From Nemertoderma westbladi (lineage: Eukaryota > Xenacoelomorpha > Nemertodermatida > Nemertodermatidae), in the NCBI GenBank assembly GCA_032718475.1, contig JAUCBJ010002869.1, positions 1 through 35,084 on the forward strand: 35,084 bases of DNA. Reading direction: 5' to 3'. Below are positions 13,662 to 22,109 of the stretch, in pieces; the first letter of the stretch is position 1; every line of letters starts with the position of its first letter. Position numbers and translations under genes: made by a program. A model generated the notes under the pieces. The model saw only the letters and a program-made list of their open reading frames with translations, was not told where the DNA came from and did not search any database.

Positions 13662-14978
13662 CTAGGGGAAGGAAAGATGAAAGATTCAGTTAGAATAATA
13701 AATAAATAAAATAATAGTAAAATAATGAAATAGTAATAAAATATAATCCACAAATTATTGAATAGATGCAATTCACCATCAATGGAATATTTTGGTCCTA
13801 TAATAACCAAACCATATAATAATAATAATAATTTATACAATTTATACACTACAGGTATATTTTATTTAATTACATCAAATTTCAAATACAAACACTCCAT
13901 CCTTGTGTTATATTTCCCTCTTCTCCCATACCGGCCTCCCTCTTCCCATACATGTTCCCACTCCCATACCTGATGACTCCCTTTCTCCCATACCCGCTCC
14001 CCATTCCCTTTTACCCCCTGCATATACTTCTCCCACACCTGTCCCAAATCCCCTTCTTCCACACCTGCCCCATATCCCTTCTCACACACATGCTTCCCAC
14101 TCCCTGTTTTACCTTTCATCTTCCTCTTCTCCCATATCTGGTCCCCAATCCCTGTTTACCACCCCCATCCCTTGCCTCTCCTTCTCCCACACCAGCCCTC
14201 TCTCCCCTTCTACTACACCCCCCTTCTCCCACACCCCCTTTTCCCACACCCCCTTTCTCCCACACCTGCCCCCTCTCCCGTCTCCCACGCCAGCTCCCCA
14301 CTCCCTGTTTTACCTTTCCTCTCACCCTTCTCCCAACCCCCCCCCCTTATCCCACACCTGCCCCGCTCTCCCCCACCTCCCCTTCTCCCACACCTGCCCC
14401 CCCCCACCCCCGTCTACCACGCCTGCCCCCCACTCCCTGTGTTACCTTTCTTTCCTCTCCCTTCTCCCACACCTGCCCTACTATCTCCCCTTCTCCCACA
14501 CCCTCCTTCTCCCACACCTGCCCTAGTGCCCTCTCTCCCCTTCTCCCACACCCCCATTATCCCACACATGTCCCCTCTCTCCTTCTCCCACACCTGCTCC
14601 CCACTCAGTTTTACCTTTCCTCTCCCCCTTCTCCCACACCTGGCCTCACTCCCCTTCTCCTATAACCCCTTCTCCCACACCCCCCTTCTCCCACACCTGT
14701 CCCATGCCCGTCTCCCACACCTGCCCTCTCTCCCCTTCTCCCACCTCCACCCCCCCCCCCCCTTCTCCCACACCTTCCCCCTCTCCCCACACCTCCCCTT
14801 CTCCCACACCTGCCCCCACCCCCTTCACCCCACCTGCTCCCCACCCCCTTCTCCCCGCCTGCTCCCCACTCCGTTTTAAATTTCCTCTCCCCCTTCTCCC
14901 ACACCGGCCCCCACGCCCCTTCTCCCACACCTGTCCCCACCCCCTTCTCCCACACCTGCTCCCCACTCCCTGTTTTAC
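13662..14978 (-). other. Predicted phase-0 intron of the two-exon gene
   Basis: The donor on the minus strand is AAAG/GTAAAACAGG at 14979/14978; the acceptor is CCCCTAG ending at 13662. The intron is 1317 bp. It begins with a purine-rich (minus strand) minisatellite to about 13905 and ends with about 240 bp of AT-rich sequence next to a clean pyrimidine tract. Reading straight through the donor stays open to 14646, giving a Gly/Arg/Trp-rich tail (RRGWGQVWEKG-like), so intron retention would not cause immediate termination. Boundaries are inferred from motif and phase only. Confidence 0.6.
13905..14976. repeat. Pyrimidine-rich intronic minisatellite
   Basis: The plus strand is dominated by irregular ~20-bp units such as ccttctcccacacctgcccc with C runs, one of about 13 C near 14750-14762. 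A longer period is marked by the block ctccctgttttacctttcc, seen near 14105, 14306, 14440 (tgtgttacc), 14607, 14873 (degenerate) and 14971. In the gene's orientation this block contains the splice donor. Long open frames here are by-products of low complexity. Confidence 0.9.
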
Positions 14979-15473
14979 CTTTCCTCTCCCCCTTCTCCCA
15001 GACTTGCTCCCAGGCGATGCCGAAGCTGACGTATCAGACTTCGACTCCGATCGCTGGTGCATTATCTCCAGGGTTTTTTCTAAGCGTTTATTCTTCTCGG
15101 TCTGTAACTTTGCACGAAGCGACTCTACCCTATCCGAACTGCTATCTTCAAGAGCTTTAAGGTCATCCACGTTGAGAGTAGTGCCCAGACTTTGGAACAT
15201 GACGTCGCTTCTCTGCTGTTCCTTCTCCAACTGGGTTCGGAAGAACTCCATACGAGAGATGACCCTGGCCTTGGCCTGAGACGGGTCTTTGGGAAGGGGG
15301 TAGCGGAAGATGCGGAAGGGCAGAACGTCGTGTTCTCGACAGTCGTCAAGATAAACTAAGTCTGAGTCGATCTTCACCATATGGAGAAGGGAATCGATGT
15401 AAGCTTTGACGAGGACCAAGGTACGGTGCTCGTAGTTATCTCCAATGTTATCGAAAACTTCCGAAATGGTCAT
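14979..15473 (-). CDS. Exon 1 of predicted two-exon gene: unknown N-terminal domain and coiled coil
   Basis: Family not recognised. The first ATG in the open frame is at 15473 (context AAAAAGATGA), followed by MTISEVFDNIGDNYEHRT. The exon is 165 codons and ends exactly on a codon at the donor. Residues 1-65 look globular with alternating hydrophobic and acidic positions (KAYIDSLLHMVKIDSDLVYL, then PFRIFRYPLPKDPS). Residues 66-140 are strongly helical and charged (VISRMEFFRTQLEKEQQR; SLRAKLQTEKNKRLEKTLEI), consistent with coiled coil. The last 25 residues are Ser-rich then basic (SASPGSKSGRRGRGK), possibly a nuclear-localisation or flexible linker; that is inference. The 3' end is GGGAGAAGGGGG-like and is continuous with the intronic repeat. 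Codon use and lack of low complexity in residues 1-140 make this the most credible coding sequence in the window. There may be upstream exons; the frame is open for 17 codons before the ATG without another ATG. Confidence 0.7.
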
Positions 15474-15506
15474 CTTTTTACAGTTGGATTGGATTGTGTA
15501 CGCCTG

Positions 15507-15517
15507 TTTATAATATA
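15507..15517 (-). promoter_or_regulatory. TATA-like motif upstream of exon 1
   Basis: The minus strand reads TATATTATAAA about 34-44 bp before the predicted ATG at 15473. If used it would give a very short leader. AT-rich DNA produces such motifs by chance, so this is only a candidate. Confidence 0.2.
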
Positions 15518-16208
15518 GTTTCAATTTCTATCACTAGCTTAGTAGCTTGTATACCGGTACCGGTAATAAATCAGAACTGACGTTCAGAAGGACAGAAGAA
15601 ACTTACTTTTATAGAAACTTATATTTTATGACCATTACTTTTACAGATGAATGTGTGAGGTAACCATGGAAAAAGGAAAATAAAATAATTAAAGTAGGCC
15701 TATCTATCAATAAAAATAAAAAATCACTGCACTAACTAGGCCTACACAATAATGCATACACAATACTATTAGATAGGCATCGCAGGGCCACTGACGATCT
15801 ATTATTAACGAGGTCTGCTCTGCTTCTGCACATACACGCAGGACAACGCAACAATCTTAAACAGAATGCAGTTAGCCTACCAGTAGCGGACCTACTGAAA
15901 TTATACGGTATAGCGATATAACCGGTCGAGCTTATAGTTTACAATTTTACGATAGGCCTACCGCAATATTTGGCTTGGCCTATAAACAGAAACTCTAATC
16001 ATACATTTGGCCTATAAACACTATTACGTATTTCAAATTGACAAATAAACATAATACTGCACAAAGTGCACAAACACAAATGCAGACTGTAAAACTGAAA
16101 CCAATTCAGTATACAGTCTGACAGTGCTGTATAGATATTATAGATGGTCGCTGCAGGTACCCCGATCAGAGATCAGACTGTACGCAATACGCGGGCATTC
16201 ATATTTTA

Positions 16209-16310
16209 GACGCGTCGAGTAAGCCTACCTGTGTTAGAATATATTCTTCCTGGTATAGACGCGTCGAGTAGGCCTACAGTACTGTGTTAGAATATATTCT
16301 TCCTGGTATA
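16209..16310. repeat. Two-copy tandem duplication, 49 and 53 bp
   Basis: Both copies start gacgcgtcgagta and end gaatatattcttcctggtata (16209-16257 and 16258-16310). The second copy has a 4-bp expansion near its middle (cctacagtactg). Confidence 0.9.
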
Positions 16311-16333
16311 TAGTGTCGTTATTCAGGTACCTG

Positions 16334-16357
16334 CCCCCCCCCCCCCCCCCCCCCCCC
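16334..16357. repeat. Poly-C tract, 24 C
   Basis: Uninterrupted run of 24 cytosines between ctg and aattttt. Length is likely to be unstable and prone to sequencing error. Confidence 0.95.
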
Positions 16358-17604
16358 AATTTTTCTACAAATCTTAGGCCTAATGAGACTGCATGAAATT
16401 TGAAACAGACAGTTTCACCTCTCCCCTCCTTGCTGGGTGAGCGGCGTGAGCCAGAATTTTTATTTTCTAGGAATCTAGAAAATAAATATTATATTATTAC
16501 CATTAGTAAAATACTATTAGATACGCATCTGCGATGTGTGCACATAAATAGTACTATTTGTATAACTGTAATAACATCATTCATCCGTAAAACTAATTTA
16601 GGCCATATAGTGAAAACATAATATTCTTCACATGGGCTTATCAAATTACTACTACAGGTAACACTACCACTAAATGCATGTGTTTAAAATATAATTATGT
16701 AATTAATAAAGCTGTTTCAAAATAAAAATAAGTTATATTATTTAAACAGATCGTTGTGCGTTTTCAGAAATATATAAAACGTCTTAGACAGTTAGAGGGG
16801 TTAATTTTAAAGTTTTAAATAGATCTATACTACTATTTAAGCGTAAGTGTGAAATTTGCAAATAAATATTATATAGAGTCCAGGCCACGCACAGGTGAAC
16901 AGGGATTGTGTCTGGGAGCAACCAATTTATGAGAAGGAGTTGATGTTACTGAACTACTTACTATAATACAGATTGACTTAAATACGAATAGCAATTATTA
17001 TTATACAAAGGTCAACGCCAAACAATATGACTGGCCCATTTGCTCTCACAAGCAATTATCACCACCCATAAGCTAGGGGGTGTCATAATAGGGAAGCGGA
17101 GGTTATGCATACAAAGTATATTATTAGGAAACCCAATAGCAGCATAGGAAGTGATTGAAACGCCTTTATAAAGGCATTGCATTGTATCTGCTATATTGTA
17201 GTTTATGTGGTAGAAGCTATGAACCCCCATAATATAAATATGGAATTGATGGCTGACAGTGGGTTGGCCGCCCTGACTACTTATAGAGATAATTAATAAT
17301 AATATAATACTTATTAGACGTATACCATAACACCATAACTATGCCTAAATGTGGCCATATACCTTCATTTTTCTGCATGGAATTCACCAGGGTGAAAACA
17401 TTATTTTGGACTGTTTTAAATTGCGTTTAAGTTTCTTCACGTTGCCTTTTCGTTATATTATTGGGCTCTCACAAAGCTTTAAAATATAATTCACATTTTA
17501 AATATTCCTTCTTGGAATGAAACATAGAAAAAATAAGCAGTATTAAGTCACAGGGGCTTGGCGTTAAATAAATGTAATACAATAAATACTAATATATTAT
17601 TTGC

Positions 17605-17900
17605 AACCGGTCGAAATTTTATTGGAATTTTATATATGAGGAATTGTTATTTATTTAAATTTTATTCTTATGTAAGTGTTTTATAGCGCTTATTTCTATC
17701 TTATAACCTGTACAGATAACAGATACTTATTAGTTTATTGTTTTTGGTTGAATTAAGCTCATCTGCAACCTGCAACCTTTAGTAAAACCTTGTATACTGG
17801 TTTTCACTAAAAGCCAGGTTACAAGTGGACTGAATCTAACCAAAACAATAAACGAATTAGTATCCGTACAGGTTATATGATAGAAATAAGCGCTATACTG
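17605..17900. mobile_element. Foldback/MITE-like inverted repeat
   Basis: The left half contains tatagcgcttatttctatc, ataacctgtacag and agtttattgtttttggtt. The right half contains the reverse complements in reverse order: aaccaaaacaataaac, cgtacaggttat and gatagaaataagcgctata. The arms would form a hairpin of roughly 100 bp per side around a ~60-bp loop. No coding capacity. A related copy lies at 22110-22328. Non-autonomous DNA transposon is the likely class; superfamily unknown. Confidence 0.75.
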
Positions 17901-17959
17901 TAGCACACCTGCGAATAAATATCACGTGGCAATATGAATGGGAATGCGGGAAGGATTGG

Positions 17960-18145
17960 GGGACGTTAGTGCCCGCGAGACGTTAGTGCCCGCGGGTACT
18001 AATGTCTCAGGACTTTAGTGCCCGCGAGTCATTACTGCCCGGGAACCATGTCTGCAAGTGAGATGTTAGTGCCCGCGAGTCATTAGTGCCCGAGCACCTT
18101 GTCTGCAAGTGAGATGTTAGTGCGCGCGAGTCATTAGTGCCCGCA
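17960..18145 (+). repeat. Subrepeat family A, forward orientation (gacgttagtgcccgcga)
   Basis: Imperfect short tandem copies of gacgttagtgcccgcga and variants (gtcattagtgcccg, gatgttagtgcccg). The same motif reappears as its reverse complement at 18974-19150 and 19450-19598, as expected for repeats inside the two ends of a transposon. No gene. Confidence 0.85.
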
Positions 18146-18161
18146 TTGTATTTGGAAGTTG

Positions 18162-18283
18162 AGACAGGGGGGGGGGGGGGGGGACTGGACGCAAAACCCT
18201 CTTTGGCGAATTAATATTCCGCCTCAATGTTAAATTCTCAATTTGTTGAAAGGAGCAGGTTACAGTGGCACGTTATTTTAACC
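18162..18283 (+). repeat. Left arm of ~3.9-kb-span inverted repeat, with 17-G tract
   Basis: Contains gagacag, a 17-G run, then ccgcctcaatgttaa, caggttacagtggcac and ttattttaacc. The reverse complement of all these blocks, including a 22-C run, occurs at 21925-22052. The arm is about 122 bp with some substitutions and indels. Confidence 0.85.
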
Positions 18284-18675
18284 TAAACAATAAACTAAAC
18301 ACAATAGAACAGGTTACAGTTTTATTTCTGAGAGTAATCAGCTGTTATTTGCGTCGAATTTCCCCCTGGAGAGGGATGAATTTTTATTGCGTCCAGTTTC
18401 CCCCCCTATCTGTGGAAGTTAGTATAAGGCAATCCGTTTTTTTTTCTTACTTATATCCCATTCAACCAAAGTCATCGACAACGGCCTCCTCCATTAACAT
18501 ACACTAATTTAAATAATTCCCCAATTTAATTAATTTCTTGAAATCATTAATTCATTATAATATATCAGAGTTAGTGCGTCCTCGGACGATTATATACTGT
18601 AGTACTGCACCTTGTTTTTTTTATTACACACTGTCTCCAGTAAAGTTAAACAAATTAAGTATACTCAATCAAAAG
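18284..18675. other. Unique AT-rich spacer, no gene seen
   Basis: Nothing coding recognised. Includes ttgcgtccagtttcccccc near 18387, an inverted partner of ggggggactggacgcaaaa at 18178-18197, so a local hairpin is possible. Confidence 0.5.
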
Positions 18676-18819
18676 TAGGTTATTTATAAACAATCAAACG
18701 CTGTTGCTTAATCCTCATTCCTTGAAAACTTTACCGCAAAACCAAATAATATAAATGCTACCATGTCTAACTGAGGTTAATTTATTATTTAATCATAAAA
18801 GATCCAAGTTGAAATTAAA

Positions 18820-18966
18820 ATGTTAAATAACGAGATGCGGGAACTAAAGACTGAAAATTTGTACCTTTGGAGTTTGAAGAAAGTAACGACTCGTTTGCAT
18901 CAGCAGAATCTAAAGAAGCGGGAAATGTCTTCCTGGCCTGTTGTATTTATTACATATACTAACTAA
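18820..18966 (+). CDS. Small open reading frame, 48 aa, coiled-coil-like (copy 1)
   Basis: Not a recognised family. Starts MLNNEMRELKTENLYLWSLK and continues KVTTRLHQQNLKKREMSSW, with regular leucine spacing and charged flanks, then a hydrophobic end (PVVFITYTN) and TAA. The frame is also open seven codons before the ATG (K-I-Q-V-E-I-K), so this may be the inside of an exon rather than a complete gene. It resembles the helix in exon 2 at 13500-13590 (EN-L-x-L ... W-x-L-K-x-V-x-x-R-L). It lies between transposon-like repeats. Coding status is uncertain; it may be a relic exon fragment carried by a mobile element. Confidence 0.3.
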   Translation: MLNNEMRELKTENLYLWSLKKVTTRLHQQNLKKREMSSWPVVFITYTN

Positions 18967-18973
18967 GTCGCTA

Positions 18974-19150
18974 GACGCGGGCACTAATGTCTCGCGGGCA
19001 CTAATGTCTCACGGGCACTAACGTCTCGCGGGCACTAACGTCCCATGCGAAATTAGTGCCCGCGATAATGTGACTAAGTGACCGCGGGCGCTAAAGGTAC
19101 TGAGACATTAGTGCCCGCGGGCACTAATGTCTCGCGGGCACTAACGTCCC
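18974..19150 (-). repeat. Subrepeat family A, reverse orientation, copy 1
   Basis: Tandem cgggcactaatgtctcg and variants (cgggcactaacgtccc), the reverse complement of the block at 17960-18145. Includes one internal inversion (gaaattagtgcccgcg), so local hairpins can form. The block recurs at 19450-19598 in the second duplicate. Confidence 0.85.
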
Positions 19151-19298
19151 AAGACCTGTTATCTATAAACAATCAAACGATGTTACTTAATCCTCATTCC
19201 TTGAAGACTCTACCGCAAAATCAAATAACATAAATGCTACCATTTCTAACTGAGGTTAATTTATTTTTTAATCATAAAAGATCCAAGTTGAAATTAAA

Positions 19299-19442
19299 AT
19301 GTTAAATAACGAGATGCGGGAACTAAAGACTGGAAATTACCTTAAAAGTTTGAAGAAAGTAACGACTCGTTTGCATCAGCAGGAACTAAAGAAGCGGGAA
19401 ATGTCTTCCTGGTCTGTTGTATTTATTACATATACTAACTAA
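19299..19442 (+). CDS. Small open reading frame, 47 aa, coiled-coil-like (copy 2)
   Basis: Paralogue of 18820-18966 in the second tandem copy. It differs by E12 to G, loss of one codon (the Leu after Asn13), W to K, N to E and P to W-S region changes, yet stays open with the same stop. The indel is exactly three bases. That is compatible with purifying selection on the frame but two copies are too few to prove it. Confidence 0.3.
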   Translation: MLNNEMRELKTGNYLKSLKKVTTRLHQQELKKREMSSWSVVFITYTN

Positions 19443-19449
19443 GTCGCCA

Positions 19450-19598
19450 GACGCGGGCACTAATGTCTCGCGGGCACTAATGTCTCGCGGGCACTAACGT
19501 CTCGCGGGCACTGACGTCCTATGGGACATTAGTGCCCGCGATAATGCGACTAAGTGACAGCGGGCACTAATGTCTCGCGGGCACTAACGTCCCAAGAC
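19450..19598 (-). repeat. Subrepeat family A, reverse orientation, copy 2
   Basis: Same motif and layout as 18974-19150: several cgggcactaatgtctcg copies, one reversed copy (gacattagtgcccgcg), then a last pair ending in gtcccaagacc. Confidence 0.85.
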
Positions 19599-19654
19599 CG
19601 CGGGAAGATAGGAATATAGGAATCGGTCCCTTTCACAGAGGATATGTTCTTCAC

Positions 19655-19866
19655 TGTTAGCGAATGAACTCCTGCAGTGCGCTGTTACAGACCCAGAAAT
19701 CCCCAGGCCCAGATGGAATATCTACTGAACACATTATTACTGCTTCTTATAAATTATTTATATTTTTACCGCTTCTATTTATCGCATCCATTTCTTATAA
19801 CCATGGTATCTTACCTGCAAGTATTATTCATTCCATGCTCAACCCCATAGTAAAGGATAAATTATA
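19655..19866 (+). pseudogene. LINE reverse transcriptase fragment, N-terminal part
   Basis: Encodes SALLQTQKSPGPDGISTEHI, then LPLLFIASISYNHGILPASI and NPIVKDKL. The SPGPDGIS...E motif and the hG-x-LP...P-x-x-KDK pattern are the hallmark of the first blocks of non-LTR retrotransposon reverse transcriptases. Only about 65 residues remain and no catalytic motif is present. It abuts, head to head, a fragment of a later part of a reverse transcriptase on the other strand. Confidence 0.7.
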
Positions 19867-20040
19867 GGCCAATCCAAGTATCCTTTTTAATCCATTAAGC
19901 ATTCTTTTAATGTTGTGAACCATATTATTAAACCTTGCAAATGCACTACAAATATTTAATAAGTGTTGCAATGCAGTAGGACTAGATGCAATGAGAACCA
20001 AGTCGTCCGCATTCAATAAGCGGTTAATACATACCATATT
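19867..20040 (-). pseudogene. LINE reverse transcriptase fragment, motif C part, inverted
   Basis: The minus strand encodes MVCINRLLNADDLVLIASS, then LQHLLNICSAFARFNN and NIKRML. ADDLVLIA is reverse transcriptase motif C (x-A-D-D), followed by the usual L-Q-x-L-L-N-x-C helix and N-x-K-x. The conserved Tyr/Phe before ADD is Asn here. It joins directly to the plus-strand N-terminal fragment. The intervening ~150 residues are missing. This arrangement fits a 5'-inverted (twin-primed) LINE insertion or a later rearrangement. Confidence 0.7.
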
Positions 20041-20145
20041 AATGTTACAACCAACATCACAATCAGTGAATTTAATACTCGGGTTGTTTATACAAACACT
20101 TTGAATAAACCAGGAGATATATTACTGCTCTGCCGCATCCGAAGC

Positions 20146-20298
20146 AGGACTTTATCGACCCTGGAACTTTATCGCCCCTATAAATTGCATTTTTATTGGG
20201 AACTTATCGCCCCCTGTTCTGAGTTTTTAGGAACTTATCGCCCCTGGGACTTTATCGCCCCCGAGTCTTTATCGCCCCTGGTCCTTTATCGCCCCTGT
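20146..20298 (+). repeat. Subrepeat family B, forward orientation (gactttatcgcccctgg)
   Basis: Short tandem motif (ggaactttatcgcccct, gggaacttatcgccccct, ggtcctttatcgcccct). The reverse complement (ggggcgataaagg, gggggcgataagttccc) occurs at 21800-21922, so the pair brackets about 1.5 kb. Confidence 0.85.
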
Positions 20299-20483
20299 CA
20301 TTATATATACATGATACTTTCCACCAACTTTCTCATACTTCTTCTAAGTCACATACTTTACTGAAGTTATAGTTATAGTTTACATTTATATTTGTACTCA
20401 AATAGTTTCAGTTAGAGGAGACCTACATTCTACAATTATAAATTATATTATTCATATTTTCATACTCAATTCATAGACTAAGC

Positions 20484-20562
20484 AGCAGCTTGAGTTAGTG
20501 TTAACAATCGGGCTTCCATTCTGGAGGCTCCAGGTTCGATCCCTGGACGACGCATTTTTTTT
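20484..20562 (+). pseudogene. tRNA-like sequence (tRNA pseudogene or tRNA-derived SINE head)
   Basis: A perfect T-arm is seen at 20530-20546: stem ccagg/cctgg around loop ttcgatc, with the Pol III B-box ggttcgatccc. Upstream, an anticodon-arm-like segment with wobble pairs has loop cttccat, which would give anticodon TCC. The acceptor stem does not pair convincingly and the D-arm is weak, so this is not a functional tRNA by eye. It is followed by T8, compatible with Pol III termination. The peptide shadow on the minus strand (RPGIEPGASRMEARLL) is of the kind commonly produced by tRNA-derived repeats. Confidence 0.55.
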
Positions 20563-20639
20563 ACTGTTTTGGTACGGGACTTTAAATGCTGCAGACTAGC
20601 TCTGTCCAGGTTTTCATCCCTTTCTGGTCGATAAATGAG

Positions 20640-21460
20640 AACCATGGTAACTTGGAAAACAGAGTGTAAGGGTTTACTGTGGAAGATCACCCACTGTGGA
20701 GAACAGGCATTCCGTTGGGAAACAGAGTGGAAGGGCTTACTGTGAAAGATCACCCATGGTGGTGGGTGAACATGCATTCCTTTGGGAAACAGTGTGGAAG
20801 GGTTTACTGTGGAAGATCACCCGCTTTGGAGAACATGCATTCCTTTGGGAAACAGAGTGGAAGGGCTTACTGTGAAAGATCACCCATGGCGATGGGTGAA
20901 CATGCATTCCTTTAGGAAACAGAGTGGAAGGGTTTACTGTGGAAGATCACCCATGGTGGTGAACAGGCATTCCTGTAGGAAACAGAGTGTAAGGGTTTAC
21001 TGTGGAAGATCACCCACGGTGGTGAACAGTCATTCCTTCAGGAAACGTGGTGGAATGGTTTACTGTGGAAGATCACCCATGGTGGTGAACAGGCATTCCT
21101 TTTAGGAAACAGAGTGGAAGGGTTTGTGGAAGATCACCCATGGTGGTGAACAAAACGTGGTGGAATGGTTTACCGTGGAAGATCACCCATGGTGGTGAAC
21201 AGGCATTCCTTTGGGAAACAGTGGAACCGGAAGGGTTTACTGTGGAGGATCACCCAAGGTGGTGAACAGGCATTCCTTTAGGAAACAGGGTGGGAGGGTT
21301 TATTGTGGAAGATCACCCACTGTGGAGAACAGGCATTCTTTGGGAAACAGAGTGGAAGAGTTTAATGTGGAAGATCACCCATGGTGGTGAACAGGCATTC
21401 CTTTGGGAAACAGAGTGGAATGGTTTAATGTGGAAGATCACCCTTGACGGCGTACACGTA
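20640..21460. repeat. 60-67-bp minisatellite
   Basis: About a dozen imperfect copies built of ggaaacagagtggaagggtt, tactgtggaagatcaccca, tggtggtgaac and aggcattcctttg. Lengths vary by small indels and one partial unit near 21120-21170. It lies inside the interval bounded by inverted subrepeat B blocks. Open frames here are not considered genes. Confidence 0.92.
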
Positions 21461-21799
21461 CAGGCATTCACTAGCTTACTGAGCCTAAATGTTACTATTT
21501 TAATCAACTCGAATTATTTTAACGTATTTTTTGCACTAGACCTTTGTACATACTATTCAAATTTTACCTATGCCAGTATACATGCAGTTTAATTATTAAT
21601 GATTTTAAAATACTCTATTTTTAACATATTTTATACCATATTGTTTTTATTTATAACATTTGTAGGCCTACTTAGGCAATTCAATGTATGTCCTGTGGCT
21701 CGTAATTTAACTACAGTATATGGATACAGTCTCTTGTGACACTAATAAACAATACCAATACCAATACCTACTCCCATTCAAAATTCATATTGTCACAGT

Positions 21800-21922
21800 G
21801 GGGATAAGTTACCAGGAGCGATAAAGACCCAGGGGCGAAAAAACCCGGGGGCGATATGTTCCCAAGGGGCGATAAAGGACCATTTGAGGGGCGATAAGTT
21901 CCCAGGGGGCGATAAGGGCCAG
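21800..21922 (-). repeat. Subrepeat family B, reverse orientation
   Basis: Contains agcgataaagaccc, ggggcgaaaaaaccc, gggggcgatatgttccc, ggggcgataaagg, ggggcgataagttccc and ggggcgataagg. These are the reverse complement of the 20146-20298 block, with each copy diverged differently. Confidence 0.85.
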
Positions 21923-21924
21923 GT

Positions 21925-22052
21925 GGTTAAAATAATGTGCCACTGTAACCTGCTCTTTTCCCTAAATTGAGAAATTAACATTGAGGCGGAGATGGGATTT
22001 CGCCAAGATGGGATTTGAGTTAAGTCCCCCCCCCCCCCCCCCCCCCCTGTCT
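21925..22052 (-). repeat. Right arm of inverted repeat, with 22-C tract
   Basis: Reverse complement of 18162-18283: ggttaaaataatgtgccact, gtaacctgctc, ttaacattgaggcgg and a 22-C run at 22026-22047, then ctgtc. It directly follows the subrepeat B block. Confidence 0.85.
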
Positions 22053-22109
22053 GGCCCATGTGAAGAATACCAGACTTCTGCCGTTATATTTATCTTTGCA
22101 GTAGTACCC

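Larger units (their letters stand above)
15540..17600. other. AT-rich intergenic stretch, no gene seen
   Basis: No credible coding frame. The sequence holds several TAGGCCTA-like palindromes, a short tandem duplication, a poly-C tract and many AT microsatellite-like patches. It lies upstream of the minus-strand gene and could contain its regulatory DNA, but no specific element was identified. Confidence 0.6.
18676..19598. repeat. Two-copy tandem duplication, about 475 bp and 440 bp
   Basis: Copy 1 is about 18676-19152 and copy 2 about 19155-19598. Shared landmarks include aatcctcattccttgaa, ataaatgctacca, ctaactgaggttaattta and gatccaagttgaaatta, followed by the small reading frame and the reverse-orientation subrepeat A block. 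Divergence is a few percent, with a 3-bp indel inside the reading frame. Confidence 0.9.

Noticed and set aside
13903-14879. Plus-strand proline/serine-rich frames of about 200-240 codons
   Set aside because: Low-complexity pyrimidine minisatellite inside the intron; several overlapping frames are open at once.
16400-16621. 73-codon plus-strand frame
   Set aside because: AT-rich composition, no domain, no splice context or neighbour support.
20484-20562. Functional tRNA-Gly(TCC)
   Set aside because: T-arm is perfect but the acceptor stem does not pair and the D-arm is weak, so it is called a pseudogene or SINE head.
20478-21592. Frames of 65-107 codons in the 60-67-bp minisatellite
   Set aside because: Periodic translation of a tandem repeat interrupted by indels; no recognisable domain.
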